Shown here: positions 23,901 to 47,357 of the stretch, piece after piece
How positions within the stretch are numbered: position 1 is the first letter of the stretch
Layout of the letters: every line of letters starts with the position of its first letter
Assembly: GCA_003991915.1 (NCBI GenBank)
Contig: RQTK01000023.1
Span: 573,131-637,130 of the forward strand
Reading direction: 5' to 3'
DNA: 64,000 bases
Source of the DNA: Elysia chlorotica
Lineage: Eukaryota > Mollusca > Gastropoda > Plakobranchidae
The notes under the pieces: generated by a model
Told to the model about the DNA's origin: nothing
Seen by the model: the letters and a program-made list of their open reading frames with translations, nothing else
The model's database searches: none
Translations under genes and position numbers: made by a program

Positions 23901-24024
23901 ATGCCGACGTCCAGTCAAGCACTGCAACATCTGCAAAGGACGTTCCCCTCATCAACTAGCCTTAATATCTTGTTTATGCAAACTAATACATTCTTAAAAA
24001 ACGTGCCAGCCCAGCAGGCCAAAG
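23901..24024 (+). CDS. Possible 5' exon upstream of the CH-domain gene (tentative)
   Basis: A locally GC-rich stretch (23690-23900) is followed by an ATG at 23901 reading MPTSSQALQHLQRTFPSSTS and continuing to a possible donor AAAG|GTTGGC at 24024/24025 (41 codons plus 1 nt). Its position, on the plus strand ahead of the gap, would suit a first exon. The protein has no recognised motif, and the connecting CH exons are not visible. Weak call. Confidence 0.2.
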
Positions 24025-24639
24025 GTTGGCATAATTATTGCTTTTATTAACATATTAAGCGCCAAAGAAACAAAGCTAGAGTTATAACTGGAATTTGATT
24101 TGATTGACCTGAAAGAGTAGAATTCAACATCTCAAAGTCCATAATTTATGGATACTTTTATTCTATAATATTAGTCAGTTTATAAAAATATGCAAATACT
24201 GGTTATTGAAAGCTTTAAAGTTCAAATATTGGTAAAGCCTCCTCCTTTTATTTCATCTTATTATCAGCATTTTTTTTATAAACGAGAATATGTTTTTGCT
24301 TGTTGTTCCCGCTGTACTTTTCGTATTGAGTATCAATATAAAATACCATTCTCTTTGGCTTGTGCATCTTTTTAAAAACCTTTTTAACTGTTTCGGCAAA
24401 TTTTTTGTTATTGTCAAATCCTATGGAATTTTGTATTTGTTTTACAGAAAAAGTATTGCTAATGTAAATTCCATCCATTAACTTTACTGTATCGTGATTT
24501 TTATCTATTTTCTATTGAAACTATCAAAAACACGTTATATGGGCCTGCATTCTACGCTTTATCTGTCACCGTTTATCCTAAATCCTTTGCGTTGCAATTG
24601 ATCAATATTGAAACTCAGTCCTCCACCTCTAATACCGTG

Positions 24640-25649
24640 TGCATCTTTCAGCAGGAAACAGTGACAGTTTTTTCGCTGATTTCCAAAATCTGGTAAACAC
24701 CGTCAGCGAAAAGCGTCGCCATTTTGTTATTAACGGCGGTTTGAACATTTATTTTGACAACTTGGCCTCTCCAAGCACGAAAAGGTTGAAATCAATTTTA
24801 GGACTGACACAAAAGGCTGGCCATACTTTGGACTTAATAATTGAGCCAAGCTGTACCCGCTTAATCAACGCAGTAAAGTCATTGATAAACAAATATATGA
24901 CCAATGCGTGCTCATTCTTAACTTATTTTATCCTAAAGCCAAAATATCGAAACGCACTGTCTAGTCAAGAAATATTAAAAAGGCAAATGAAACATCGTTT
25001 GTCAAAGACCTTAAGATGGCATTAAAGTCATCTTCCATCACCGCGAAACAAATCGACTCAACATATCGTGCTACCCTAGACAAACACGCACCACTCGTCA
25101 CACGGCGCATCGAGGCTTATTATGACAATGAAAAAAGGAACGTGAGCATGTTAGCCCTATTCTTCACCATCTACATTCGGTGCCTGTTAAAAAGGATAGT
25201 ATACAAATTGTGCACAATTGACTGCCTAAAGATATGTATGTATCTGCTAGACAGCATAGATATTTAGCTGATAATACGATACTTGTTGTACGCGAAATAG
25301 AAATTATAAATCAACATCAGCGATCTTTTTACTATCTTGGTCCTAAAATATCGAATAACCTTAACAAAAACACAAGGGGGGCAGTTTCCATGGAAAATTT
25401 TAAACGCATGCTAAAATCCTACATTTTCAGTGATTAAAACTGAATCTGTGAATGTTGTAAAATAATATCTCTAATAACAATTCTTTGTCACTTTTGATTA
25501 TTATACTGTATCAACATTTATTATAGTTATGAATTTTTTTTGTGCAATTGGGATGGTGGAAATTGTTATAATAAGTATGCATTGAGCATGATCGTACATG
25601 GAAGTGCGCTATATAAATGCATTACATTACTATTATTATAAACGCATTA

Positions 25650-25740
<91 letters not shown>
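24640..25740 (+). mobile_element. CR1/L2-like LINE fragment with deleted reverse transcriptase core
   Basis: Endonuclease remnant: HFVINGGLNIYFDNL and QKAGHTLDLII, the (G)DFNIHxD ... HTLDLII pattern of AP-type endonucleases. Next come DKHAPLVTRRI, then directly RIVYKLCTIDCLKICMYLLD and, from 25234, a frame with YLGPKISNNLNKNTRG and FKRMLKSYIFSD, which are the end of a CR1/L2-type ORF2. The intervening RT domain is missing. The 3' end AAGTGCGCTATATAAATGCAT followed by (ATT)n is the usual tail of such elements. The frame is broken several times. Confidence 0.8.
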
Positions 25741-26534
25741 NNNNNNNNNNNNNNNNNNNNNNNNNNNNNNNNNNNNNNNNNNNNNNNNNNNNNNNNNNNN
25801 NNNNNNNNNNNNNNNNNNNNNNNNNNNNNNNNNNNNNNNNNNNNNNNNNNNNNNNNNNNNNNNNNNNNNNNNNNNNNNNNNNNNNNNNNNNNNNNNNNNN
25901 NNNNNNNNNNNNNNNNNNNNNNNNNNNNNNNNNNNNNNNNNNNNNNNNNNNNNNNNNNNNNNNNNNNNNNNNNNNNNNNNNNNNNNNNNNNNNNNNNNNN
26001 NNNNNNNNNNNNNNNNNNNNNNNNNNNNNNNNNNNNNNNNNNNNNNNNNNNNNNNNNNNNNNNNNNNNNNNNNNNNNNNNNNNNNNNNNNNNNNNNNNNN
26101 NNNNNNNNNNNNNNNNNNNNNNNNNNNNNNNNNNNNNNNNNNNNNNNNNNNNNNNNNNNNNNNNNNNNNNNNNNNNNNNNNNNNNNNNNNNNNNNNNNNN
26201 NNNNNNNNNNNNNNNNNNNNNNNNNNNNNNNNNNNNNNNNNNNNNNNNNNNNNNNNNNNNNNNNNNNNNNNNNNNNNNNNNNNNNNNNNNNNNNNNNNNN
26301 NNNNNNNNNNNNNNNNNNNNNNNNNNNNNNNNNNNNNNNNNNNNNNNNNNNNNNNNNNNNNNNNNNNNNNNNNNNNNNNNNNNNNNNNNNNNNNNNNNNN
26401 NNNNNNNNNNNNNNNNNNNNNNNNNNNNNNNNNNNNNNNNNNNNNNNNNNNNNNNNNNNNNNNNNNNNNNNNNNNNNNNNNNNNNNNNNNNNNNNNNNNN
26501 TTATTATTATTACTTTTATTATTATTATTATTAT
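25650..26534. repeat. (ATT)n microsatellite containing an assembly gap
   Basis: Pure ATT from ~25650 to 25740, 760 N at 25741-26500, then ATT-rich sequence to 26534. Long ORFs crossing the gap are artefacts. The microsatellite forms the LINE tail and runs up to the first visible exon of the CH-domain gene. Confidence 0.95.
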
Positions 26535-26540
26535 CGTCAG

Positions 26541-40383
<13,843 letters not shown>

Positions 40384-40511
40384 GAGTTAGCTTGAGAAAA
40401 GCGCTTCTCCTCTAGGGACGGTTCGGGACCCTGAGCAAAGTTCAGTATACACCGGTTTCATTATTTTAGAGAGATAGATGGAGGAGTAGGAGGGGGAGAA
40501 AAGGGGGAGGG

Positions 40512-40571
<60 letters not shown>

Positions 40572-41840
40572 GTAGTGAGATCAGATAGGGTCAGTGAAAA
40601 AAAGCCAGATGTAGAAAATGGACCAAAAAATTAGATAAAAAATAGTGCGAGAAGGGAGAAACGACGGCGCCAATAGCTTTCTCCAATGAAAGACTGAGAA
40701 AGAGGGAGAAAGGTTGAGATAGAGTGAGAGAGACTTTCAGATAGAGTGGGAGAGATTGTAGCGCAAGTCTTTCTTTTTTTTATCTGGCTCCATAAGATAT
40801 TGTCAATGTTCGTTAAAATCATTGTTTTCCATCCAATAACGAAATTCAAACACGCAGCTTGGCAACTCAACACATAAAAGTTGGTTTGCTACGCTTGACG
40901 ACAATATTTACGAGACAGATTTATTTTTGTTGTTGTTGTTAATGGGTCAGTTAAAAATTAAGCTTATATTTCAAAGTCTTGGTTTGATTGCTGTGCGGAA
41001 ACTCAGATAATAAGTGTTTTTCAAATAGGGTTAGTACCTGTCAATTTTTAACACTGTAGTGGTTCAGACATGCCCCCTTCTGTTTTACCAGATCCAAATC
41101 TAAATACCTTTCCTTTTTTTTCCATTAGCCAAGATGGGATTTCTTCTTTTGATTTAATTTTTTTCCTTTATATGCGGAAGAAACACAGAATATGTTGGTC
41201 TAGGTTTGTACTTGAAGGCTTACTGATTTTATAATGATTATGTTTATAAGGGATGTGTATTTCATTGTAACAAATACATGTAATATACTATTAAAACAAG
41301 TAAATAAACATTTTGGTCTTCATAAATTTTATTTCTTTACTCATAAGATTAAAATGGGATTCACCCAGTATTTTTGTTCAGCTTCCTTGCTGGAATCTTA
41401 TGTAACTGATATGGGCGCATCGATTAGCATTCTACCTTGGCTGTGTAGCTATAAAGTATAATAATTTTTATGTAGGCTTCTGAATCTGCCTGCCTTTTTT
41501 CTGCCGTAGCAAAACTAGCATGTCGTCATTGATGCAGTTTTATAATGGTGTGGATGTCGGTTTCCTTTATTGGATCCTTTTTTACTCATAATTTTTGTGT
41601 CCTTTTTAAAAAAATATTATTTCGGATAATCTTGTTATTGTGTCGACCGTTCATCATTGTTTCTAATTCTATTTTCTTCCGGTTCGAACATGGCACAAAG
41701 CCCCCGCACTTTCTTTCCATTTTTTTTCTTTTTGCGGTTTTTATTTTTCTCGAAAACACTTGGGAACACTCGAAAACAACCGAAACCACTAGAAAACACT
41801 CAAAATCCCTGCACAAAAAGTTGAGACAATAATCACCTCT
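40384..41840 (+). other. Probable 3'UTR and flank of the CH-domain gene
   Basis: Contains a (GA)n run at 40519-40570 and AT-rich sequence. AATAAA near 41301-41307 is a candidate poly(A) signal. No coding exon was found. Confidence 0.45.
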
Positions 41841-43224
41841 ACCAAAGATCCTTGCCTATACCATCTTACGCCGCCGCACGCGCATTCAACATCGCACACA
41901 CGCACGCACAAAATAAAATAGCCGACAAGAAGAATGGTGTTATGTTATAGTGCCACATAGTTTTATTTTCACATGAAATCAACATGCAAATAACACATGC
42001 ATTTTGAGCTACTCCAAAAAAATAATGTATTTGACTCGAAGGCACCCATCTGATTTTTTTTCCCTTCAATTGGAATAACTAATAAAGGGAACGCATCGTA
42101 ATACTAATAAAGAGTAATGTGCAGGTGCATTCCAAACCGAGCGCGCACACACTCGCACAAAATAAAATAGCCCACAAGAAGAATGTTATGTTATCATGTG
42201 TGCAGGCCCTGCCACATAGTTTTATTTTCACATGGAAAAAACATACACAATTATAATAACACATGCATTTTGAGCTACTACAAAAAAGTATTTTTACATT
42301 GGCATAAGATCGTAATAAAGAGGAATGAACAACAAAATTGATAATGCGCGACGAAAATCAGGATTCAACTTTACAACTTTTTAAGACTTCAAAGGCACAA
42401 TCAAACGCACGATACTAGTAGTAGTACAATCCAAGTCCAGAAATACAGTCTTGAAATATATCACCATTAACACGATTAAATGTAAACGGATTGTCCAAAT
42501 TGGAAGGAATCAAAGCAATAAGTTGTTCCCTTGAATAATGTAGAAAGATACACTTTGCACAAGATATAAAAACGAAAAGTAATAATACAATCTTCAGAGC
42601 CCGACTCAACACGTCGCCATGAGCCGGCGCCATATTGTCAAGCACCTATACCAAAGATCCTTCCTTATACCATTTTACGCCGCCGCATGCGCATTCCAAA
42701 TCGCACACACGCACGCATAAAAATAAAATAGCCGACAAGAAAAATGGTGTTACATGTATGTTATCATGCCACAGTTTTATTTTCACTTGAAATAAACATG
42801 CAAATAACACATGCATTTTGAGCTACTCCAAAAAATTAATGTATTTGACTCAAAGGCACCCATCTGATTTTTTCCCCTTCAATTGGAATAAATAATAAAC
42901 GGAACGCATCGTAATACGAATAAAGAGTAATGTGCAGGCGCATTCCAAACCGAGCGCGCACACACTCGCACAAAATAAAATAGCCCACAAGAAGAATGTT
43001 ATGTTATCATGTGTGCAGGCCCTGCCACATAGTTTTATTTTCACATGGAAAAAACATACAAAATTATAATAACACATGCATTTTGACCTACTACAAAAAA
43101 TTATTGTTACATTGGAATAAGATCGTAATAAAGAGGAATGAACAACAAAATTAATAATGCGTGACGAAAATCAGGATTCAACTTTACAACTTTTTAAGAT
43201 TTCAAAGGCACAATCAAACGCACG
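41841..43224. repeat. Hierarchical tandem duplication (two ~573-bp units, each with two ~130-bp sub-repeats)
   Basis: Unit A 41841-42411 and unit B 42650-43224 both run from ACCAAAGATCCTT to CAATCAAACGCACG at high identity, separated by a 238-bp spacer present once. Within each unit a block with AAAATAAAATAGCC ... AACACATGCATTTTGA occurs twice, making four sub-copies (starting ~41895, ~42147, ~42706, ~42959). Confidence 0.9.
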
Positions 43225-43940
43225 GAAATATGCAATATGTGAAAGCCTTAACTTCAGCTGTATATCCGTGATTGAGGGACCTTCATGAAAGAGGTGAGAA
43301 TCTACCATCTATAAGTCGAAGTAGTTTATCCAAGACCTCCAAAACGTTTAATAACCGTGTTATTCAGAGCCAGTTCGAAAGGCTATTGAGGACTGTGCTG
43401 ATATGTGGCACAACTTTCCGTGAAAGAAAATTTAATAATGAAACTTACTGAATCTCATGAGAATATTATTAGGCCCACTTGGTGCATGCTTACAAAGGTT
43501 CATACATGTATGAAAGGTTTGATCTTTCAGTGGCGCAACGTCAGATAAACAATTTTACTTGATCAAGCCATGGGCGCCATAATTATGTAAGTGTCATCGG
43601 CCCGACGCACGGAAGCGAACTCGTCGAGCGGCAAGGAGACAAATTTGCGTAATTGTTTCCCTTTGATTTGCTTTGCGGTTGTTTGATGTGACCTCTGCTT
43701 GATGTGCTTGAGGCCACTATGGCACCGGAAACTATTTGTAAACGGATCAATATAGAAATTGTTACATGTTGAATCCGTTAACATAGTCTTTTTAAACATG
43801 TGCATTTTTAGTAAAAACGCAAACTGATCTGAACACATGCACAACACATAAACTGTTTCTTGAACTCAACTTTTTGTAACCGGGCCGGACTTTGATCTCA
43901 ACTGAGATTACTTACCTTGAGCAACCCGGAGGTCTGGCCT
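43225..43940. other. No supported gene
   Basis: Moderately complex sequence between the tandem duplication and the LINE complex. A 94-codon minus-strand frame at 43563-43847 has no recognisable motif. Confidence 0.4.
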
Positions 43941-43999
43941 TGATTAACTGGACGCCTCGTACTAAGCTTACATTTGGAGAAAAAAAAACACCAAGCATG

Positions 44000-44903
44000 A
44001 TGACCATTATTCTTGAAGACGAGGATTTAACAACCCCAAGTCTCTTCCCAGAGGGAACCCTGGTTATAAAAACCTGGGGACCAGAAGCCATGAAAGGACT
44101 CACAGGATCCTGCAACGTCAACTAGCAGCGCTGACAGGAGCCCCAACATCTACAATAAACGTGTGGAGGCCAAAAGGTGGTTCTCGGTGGGCCCACCACA
44201 GCTTCACGGGACAGAAGGGGTGAGTGAAAACCCAAATCTCCAATTCAGAATAGAGGAGTTGGCCAAAGAAACAACGAGAGCAACCATACACTGGTTGCCA
44301 GCCACGCTCAAATTCAAAAGAATCTAAAAAATCACAGAGGTGGCAATTGGACCCTGCCACTATCAAAGAATAAAAGGGAAGCCGGACCAGATGGCAGTCT
44401 ACGTGCCAAAGAAATTTCTCATACCCCACTACATCGAACTGCTGTACAAGGGACAAAGCTCCTTCCTCCTGGTCACGGTCCCTGGAAGAAAAACCGAGTG
44501 CCGCCACTGCGGAGCAACAAACCATTGGACTAACCAATGCAAAGAAAAACTACAACACTATAAGGAACTGGCCTCACCACAGAAAACATACGCCCAGGCC
44601 CTGGGAGAGGCAGCAACAGCAGCACCACCACCGCCGTCGGACTTAAGTGCCGACGACGAGGACGAAGACGAAAATAGCCAAGGTTGGACAACAGTCCAAC
44701 CCAGGCAGAAAAGAAGGAGACGGGGACCCACGCCCCCAGAAGATAGGGACCGCAGCCAGTCGCCGGTCAGCGCGGACCAGCCACAAGAAGAAAACAGAAG
44801 CGATGTGCTGTCCGACCCGGAGGAAGAAGAGGAGGAGGAACGGAGGACAAACGACAACAACAACAAAAAAGAAAGGGAAAGGCGGTCTCAAGTGATGCGT
44901 TGA
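44000..44903 (+). pseudogene. Retrotransposon ORF1-like zinc-knuckle protein, copy 1 (broken)
   Basis: Starts MMTIILEDEDLTTPSLFPEG and continues through frameshifts (RQLAALTGAPTSTINVWRP, RATIHWLPATLKF) into an open stretch from 44340: PGRKTECRHCGATNHWTNQC, a CX2CX4HX4C zinc knuckle, then a Pro/acidic/Arg tail with PPSDLSADDEDED and RRRRGPTPPEDRDRSQSPVS. Such knuckle proteins are ORF1 (nucleic-acid binding, Gag-like) of some LINEs. Copy 2 follows at 45001 in the same order. Confidence 0.75.
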
Positions 44904-45000
44904 TGTTTGCGCCTCACCCTCTTTATCTCTTAAAAAACAAAAAACAAAAAAAACATTCAAATCATTAAAATCACTCAAGCCAACCAAATCATACCAAGAT

Positions 45001-45968
45001 GAAAACGATAGTACTTGAAGATGAAGATCTCACTACAAGAAGCTTCTTTCCCGAAGGCACCCTCGTCGTAAAAGTATGAGGACCGGACGCCATTAAGGTG
45101 ACACACAGAACCATTCAACGTCAACTGGCGGCGTTGACTGGCGCTCCACCCTCAACAATCACGGCGTGGAGGCACGAGGACATTAAGCAGTGGTACACCT
45201 TTCCCCGAACTTCATGGCAAGGAGGGCCAGTGCACAAACCCACAATTCAGCTTTAAAATCGAACTGTTGGAGAAGGAAACTGTGCGAGCAACCATCCACT
45301 GGCTGCCCGCGACGTTAAACTACGCAGGGAAAAAAAAAATCATAGCAACAACGTTCGGATCGTGCGCGACCGAACGAAGAACTAACCGACCAGACCAAAT
45401 GGTGGTCCACGTGCCGGTGGGGCACTATATCCCTCACCACATACAGTTGATGTACCGTGGACACAAAACAAACCTCCTAGTCACCGTCCCTGGCCGAAGG
45501 ACCGAGTGCAGAAAATGCGGAGAAACAACACATTGGACAAACCAATGTCAGTTAAAGAGAGAGAGACTGGAGCCCCGAACGAATGCAGAGGACCAGCAAC
45601 CCCATCCAGAGCCAGAGCCGGAGCCGGAGCCCCCGAAAAAGAGTAAGACGTACGCGGCAGCAGCAGCACCACCGCCGTCGGACCTAAGTGCCGACGACGA
45701 AGATGAAGAAAAGGGCACAGAGTGGACAACAGTCCAACCCAGGAGAAAAAGGCAAAGACGGGGACCCACGCCCCCAGAGGACAGGGATCGCAGCCAGTCG
45801 CCGGTCAGCGAAAAAAGAAAAGAAAACAAGCGATGTGCTGTCCGACCCGGAGGAAGAAGAAGAGGAGGAACAGAGGACAAACAACAACCTCCCCCACCAC
45901 ACCGCAGAGGAGACCGGACAAGACCCAGACGAAGAGACAGAACAGAGGAAAGTAGGCATACCTAATTA
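45001..45968 (+). pseudogene. Retrotransposon ORF1-like zinc-knuckle protein, copy 2 (broken)
   Basis: MKTIVLEDEDLTTRSFFPEG, then a stop in LVVKV*GPDAI, RQLAALTGAPPSTITAWR, and an open stretch from 45267 with RATIHWLPATLNYAGKK, PGRRTECRKCGETTHWTNQC (CX2CX4HX4C), repeated Pro-Glu (PEPEPEPEPP) and RRGPTPPEDRDRSQSPVS. Paralogous to copy 1 along its length. Stops and shifts make it inactive. Confidence 0.75.
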
Positions 45969-46301
45969 AAATTAATATTAGACACACAATTGTTCCAGTA
46001 ATTCACTTACATTGCCTTATAAACGTCTAGTTTTCAATCTAAATCATGAAACCAATGTGATCCCCTTAAAGATGTGTAGAACAAAGCATACAGCAAAACA
46101 GAAATATTAGACAAATCAAGAGCTTAAATGGTCAAGTCCTCTAGACCCCACACTAATCTGTAAATCCTTCGAGGAGTTTTATAAAAGGCTATATACATCG
46201 GAAGAGACATGTCCCGAAACTCAAAACATTTTTCTAAACTACGCCAGACAACTCGACGAGACAAGCAAAACAGAACTCCCTTGTTAAATCAATACTTTTG
46301 T
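45969..46301 (+). mobile_element. LINE ORF2 fragment before the DNA transposon insertion
   Basis: Translates with breaks to IKSLNGQV, FEEFYKRLYTSEETCPETQN and LDETSKTELP, the segment just before RT in L1/Tx1-type ORF2 (FYxxLYxSE). It ends at the left inverted repeat of the transposon at 46302. Confidence 0.6.
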
Positions 46302-47112
46302 ACAATTCTGCCGTCCCAAGGCAAAGCGACGTATCTGACGAAATTTGAAATTTTCATATTTTTACTTGAAAAGACTTCCAAGGCCATTAGGTGTCTTGTG
46401 TCAATTGCAGGACGACGTATCTGCACTACAAGTAGATTAAATTACTATGCCAAACAGACGTAACTTAAGGGCAGTGCCCATATTCACAATGGCAAAGCGA
46501 CGTAACTGCAATTCCAACGGCAGAGCGACGTATCTGTGAAGTTACGTCGCTCTGCCATGGATCCAAAACACCAAGAGCACATTTACGTCAAATGACACAC
46601 CTTTGCACCAGATGCAACTGAAGGTAAACCATTATTATTTCCATGTTGGCGCAATCAAACCAAGACATCACTAACGATCACCAGTCTTTTCGCAAGATTT
46701 TAAATCAATCAGTTACCATTCTCAATTCAAAGTCATGGCTAAAAGGGTGAGTATTTTTTTTCTTTTTTTAGATGTAAAATTTTCAGAACTTCAAAATTGG
46801 TTTTTAAAATATGATTTATGCACGGATTTAATCTAGATCAAGGTCTAGATTAGATCAAGATCTTAACAAGATTTAGGTCTAGTTCTAGATCTATATTCGA
46901 TTAATACATTTTCAAAGGATTGGGTCTATATTTTATATATCTTTAAAGGCCAGGCGGGTGTTGTTTTTTTTTAATTAACTTCCGCTGTCTTATTATTCTT
47001 TAAAATAGCACGCGGCAGGGCATCCCCCTACCTTAAAACAACAACAAAAAACATTCCTCTAGCTCCTTATGAGAACAGCTGACTAAAAAGGAGGGGGGGG
47101 GGTTGCTGGGTT

Positions 47113-47295
47113 TGGGTTTGGGTTGGTTTAACGTCCAACAGCAGCACAAGACGGACGTCTGACAATTTTTGTGCTGCCACACACGAGACAGGGCGGGGAT
47201 ACCATGACTACTGTCTCAGCCGGTCACATTATACTGACCCAACCAGCAGGGAACGCACCAGCCAGGATTCGAACTCGGGACCTTTTGCGTCGAAG
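47113..47295 (-). mobile_element. SINE, minus strand, inside the transposase intron
   Basis: Inverse of the 62470-62738 SINE: TTTAACGTCCAACAGCAGCA, GGGCGGGGATACCATGACTA, then B-box inverse GGATTCGAACTCGGGACC. It lacks the ~30-bp 'AATATAGCCTATATAGTG' segment and the far 5' end. Confidence 0.8.
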
Positions 47296-47301
47296 CCATG
47301 T

Positions 47302-47357
47302 TGGTTTGGTTTAACGTCCAACAGCAGCACAAGACGGACGTCTGACAATTTTATGTG
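47302..47357 (-). mobile_element. Second, strongly 5'-truncated SINE copy, minus strand
   Basis: GGTTTAACGTCCAACAGCAG ... GACGGACGTCTGACAATTTT repeats the 3' part of the adjacent SINE, directly beside it. Confidence 0.75.

Noticed and set aside
44558..44987. Antisense ORFs over the zinc-knuckle genes
   Set aside because: Shadows of low-complexity acidic/Arg coding sequence on the plus strand.
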